Origin: Osmia lignaria lignaria
Taxonomy: Eukaryota; Arthropoda; Insecta; Hymenoptera; Megachilidae
Length of the DNA: 64,000 bases
Assembly (NCBI RefSeq): GCF_051020975.1
Contig: NW_027478161.1
Location: forward strand, 4,960,001-5,024,000
Reading direction: 5' to 3'
A program made the position numbers and the translations under genes. This document shows positions 60,900 to 64,000 of the stretch, one piece after another. A model generated the notes under the pieces. The model was not told the DNA's origin. It saw only the letters and a list, made by a program, of their open reading frames with translations, and searched no databases. Numbering within the stretch: position 1 is the stretch's first letter; every line of letters begins with the position of its first letter.

Positions 60900-63800
60900 T
60901 TGATATATCTCGAGAACTACGCATCTGATCAAAAAATATCATATAACATAAAAAGTGGGAAACTTAATTCTCTACAAAAAAGGTCTCTTAACATTTTGCC
61001 ATAGCTCGCTTCGTTTCCGAGATATTTGCAGATTTATCTCAAGGGATGGGGCCTGACGGACATATTTCGAGATATTTCTTCTTCTTGTTGTTCTTCTTCT
61101 GCACAGCTAAACTGGAAGTGGCATTTACAGCTCGCAATAGTGCAGAGTTATCTCAAAGAAAGGGGCCACGGTGTTTCTGTATCTCTATTATGTTGGTGCG
61201 GCTTCGGAACTTTTAAATATCTTGATATATCTCGAGAACTACGCATCTGATCAAAAAATATCATAGAAGATAAAAAGTGGGAAACTTAATTCTCTACAAA
61301 AAAGGTCTCTTAACATTTTTCCATAGCTCGCTTCGTTTCCGAGATATTTGCAGATTTATCTCAAGGGAAGGGGCCTAACGGACATATTTCGAGATATTTC
61401 TTCTTCTTGTTGTTCTTCTTCTGCACAGCTAAACTGGAAGTGGCATTTCTAGCTCGCAATAGTGCAGAGTTATCTCAAAGAGAGGGGCCACGGTGTTTCT
61501 GTATCTCCATTATGTTGGTGCGGCTTCGGAACTTTGAAATATCTTGATATATCTCGAGAACTACGCATCTGATCAAAAAATATCATAGAAGATAAAAAGT
61601 AGGAAACTTAATTCTCTACAAAAAAGGTCTCTTAACATTTTGCCATAGCTCGCTTCGTTTCCGAGATATTTGCAGATTTATCTCAAGGGAAGGGGCCTGA
61701 CGGACATATTTCGAGATATTTCTTCTTCTTGTTGTTCTTCTTCTGCACAGCTAAACTGGAAGTGGCATTTACAGCTCGCAATAGTGCAGAGTTATCTCAA
61801 AGAAAGGGGCCACGGTGTTTCTGTATCTCTATTATGTTGGTGCGGCTTCGGAACTTTTAAATATCTTGATATATCTCGAGAACTACGCCTCTGATCGAAA
61901 AATATCATAGAACATAAAAAGTAGGAAACTTAATTCTCTACAAAAAAGGTCTCTTAACATTTTGCCATAGCTCGCTTCGTTTCCGAGATATTTGCAGATA
62001 CATCTCAAGGGAAGGGGCCTGACGGACATATTTCGAGATATTTCTTCTTCTTGTTGTTCTTCTTCTGCACAGCTAAACTGGAAGTGGCATTTACAGCTCG
62101 CAATAGTGCAGAGTTATCTCAAAGAAAGGGGCCACGGTGTTTCTGTATCTCTATTATGTTGGTGCGGCTTCGGAACTTTTAATTATCTTGATATATCTCG
62201 AGAACTACGCATCTGATCAAAAAATATCATAGAACATAAAAAGTGGGAAACTTAATTCTCTACAAAAAAGGTCTCTTAACATTTTGCCATAGCTCGCTTC
62301 GTTTCCGAGATATTTGCAGATTTATCTCAAGGGAAGGGGCCTGACGGACATATTTCGAGATATTTCTTCTTCTTGTTGTTCTTCTTCTGCACAGCTAAGC
62401 TGGAAGTGGCATTTACAGCTCGCAATAGTGCAGAGTTATATCAAAGAAAGGGGCCACGGTGTTTCTGTATCTCTATTATGTTGGTGCGGCTTCGGAACTT
62501 TTAAATATCTTGATATATCTCGAGAACTACGCATCTGATCAAAAAATATCATAGAACATGAAAAGTAGGAAACTTAATTCTCTACAAAAAAGGTCTCTTA
62601 TCATTTTGCCATAGCTCTCTTCGTTTCCGAGATATTTGCAGATTTATCTCAAGGGAAGGGGCCTGACGGACATATTTCGCGATATTTCTTCTTCTTGTTG
62701 TTCTTCTTCTGCACAGCTAAGCTGGAAGTGGCATTTGCAGCTCGCAATAGTGCAGAGTTATCTCAAAGAAAGGGGCCACGGTGTTTCTGTATCTCTATTA
62801 TGTTGGTGCGGCTTCGGAACTTTTAAATATCTTGATATATCTCGAGAACTACGCATCTGATCAAAAAATATCATAGAACATAAAAAGTAGGAAACGTAAT
62901 TCTCTACAAAAAAGGTCTCTTAACATTTTGCCATAGCTCGCTTCGTTTCCGAGATATTTGCAGATACATCTCAAGGGAAGGGGCCTGACGGACATATTTC
63001 GAGATATTTCTTCTTCTTGTTGTTCTTCTTCTGCACAGCTAAACTGGAAGTGGCATTTACAGCTCGCAATAGTGCAGAGTTATCTCAAAGAAAGGGGCCA
63101 CGGTGTTTCTGTATCTCTATTATGTTGGTGCGGCTTCGGAACTTTTAAATATCTTGATATATCTCGAGAACTACGCATCTGATCAAAAAATATCATAGAA
63201 CATAAAAAGTGGGAAACTCAATTCTCTACAAAAAAGGTCTCTTAACATTTTGCCATAGCTCGCTTCGTTTCCGAGATATTTGCAGATTTATCTCAAGGGA
63301 AGGGGCCTGACGGACATACTTCGAGATATTTCTTCTTCTTGTTGTTCTTCTTCTGCACAGCTAAACTGGAAGTGGCATTTCCAGCTCGCAATAGTGCAGA
63401 GTTATCTCAAAGAGAGGGGCCACGGTGTTTCTGTATCTCTATTATGTTGGTGCGGCATCGGAACTTTTTAATATCTTGATATATCTCGAGAACTACGCAT
63501 CTGATCAAAAAATATCATAGAACGTAAATTGTAGGAAACATTATTCTCTACAAAAAACGTCTCTTAACATTTTGCCATAGCTCGCTTCGTTTCCGAGATA
63601 TTTGCAGATTCAGCTCAAAGGAACTGGCCTGACGGACATATTTCGAGATATTTCTTCTTCTTGTTGTTCTTGCTCTGCACAGCTAAGCTGGAAGTGGCAT
63701 TTGCAGCTCGCAATAGTGCAAAGTTATCTCAAAGAAAGGGGCCACGGTGTTTCTGTATCTCTATTATGTTGGTGCGGCTTCGGAACTTTTAAATATCTCG

Positions 63801-64000
63801 ATATATCTCGAAAACTACGCTTCTGATCAAAAAATATCATAGAACATAAATTGTAGGAAACATAATTCTCTACAAAAAAGGTCTCTTAACATTTTGCCAT
63901 AGCTCTCTTCGTTTCCGAGATATTTGCAGATTTATCTCAAGGGAAGGGGCCTGACGGACATATTTCGAGATATTTCTTCTTCTTGTTGTTCTTCTTCTGC
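60900..64000 (+). repeat. Satellite A, distal units related to the left block
   Basis: About ten units outside the large higher-order copies. Units at 62314 and 62636 share private variants with 2214 and 2536 on the other side of block B (GAGTTATATCAAAG, AGAACATGAAAAG, GCTCTCTTCG, TTTCGCGATAT). The unit at 63602 has CAGATTCAGCTCAAAGG like the one at 24979, and GTTCTTGCTCTGC like the first partial unit at 1-279. Several units carry AAAAAGTGGGAAAC, not seen elsewhere in the window. Confidence 0.88.

Larger units (their letters stand above)
24014..64000 (+). repeat. Satellite A, right block (322-bp tandem repeat, ~124 units)
   Basis: Same family and orientation as 1-3224. It begins in mid-unit at TGCAGATCTAGCTCAAGG and runs off the window end. 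Unit starts (TTGCAGAT) fall every 322 bp almost without exception (for example 24335, 25301, 32065, 40096, 50078, 60060, 63602, 63924). Exceptions are a 323-bp unit at 29165 and its copy at 30776, a 307-bp unit at 34317 (15-bp deletion), and two 1-bp deletions in each of the stretches 33675-33994 and 37522-37841. First units are more diverged than interior ones. Two linked-variant monomer classes alternate irregularly. No gene is embedded; conserved open frames follow from DNA homogeneity and mostly start at TTG. Confidence 0.97.

Noticed and set aside
1..64000. CENP-B-box-like sites in satellite A or B
   Set aside because: TTCG occurs in A (CTTCGTTTCCGAG, CTTCGGAACTT), but none is followed at the right spacing by the A and CGGG of the consensus. 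Satellite B lacks CGGG altogether in typical monomers.
1..64000. Insect telomere repeat (TTAGG)n or ribosomal DNA
   Set aside because: No run of TTAGG/CCTAA and no conserved rRNA segment was seen on either strand.

Overview
This window is almost entirely satellite DNA; I find no protein-coding gene, rRNA, tRNA or CRISPR array that I can support. It looks like a long-read assembly of a eukaryotic pericentromeric or other heterochromatic array. Interspersed TGTTACG-type LTR-like insertions and the style of the non-satellite islands suggest an insect, possibly a hymenopteran. That assignment is a weak inference, because nothing here is diagnostic.

Layout. (1) 1-3224: satellite A, a 322-bp tandem repeat, about 10 units. 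(2) 3225-24013: satellite B, an unrelated AT-rich family with an 80-bp basic monomer plus linked 84-bp and 51-bp forms. B is in inverse orientation from 3231 to about 5200, flips at 5200, and runs forward to the end of the block. Two insertions interrupt it. One is a 741-bp solo-LTR-like element (4068-4808) flanked by ATAT. The other is a 1,760-bp unclassified element (21869-23628) flanked by a 7-bp direct repeat. (3) 24014-64000: satellite A again, same orientation as the left block, about 124 units.

Higher-order structure is strong. In B, a 5,715-bp dimeric higher-order repeat (a 3,178-bp long half and a 2,537-bp short half differing by one 641-bp segment) runs about 2.5 times from 5641 to 19950. 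In A, a 31-monomer block of exactly 9,982 bp is present twice in tandem (38031-58075) and looks identical at every private variant I compared. Nested or neighbouring duplications have periods of 3,542, 3,220, 1,611 and 4,169 bp. Satellite A monomers fall into two linked-variant classes. Units on the left and right of the B block share private variants, so the two A blocks are not independent.

There are no genes to work together. The interest lies in how the arrays grew (unequal exchange or segmental amplification), how block B came to sit in A, one inversion, and two insertions. Repeat identity is high enough that assembly error must be considered. All identities and boundaries were judged by eye; boundaries are good to a few bases where flanked by clear signals and to tens of bases elsewhere.
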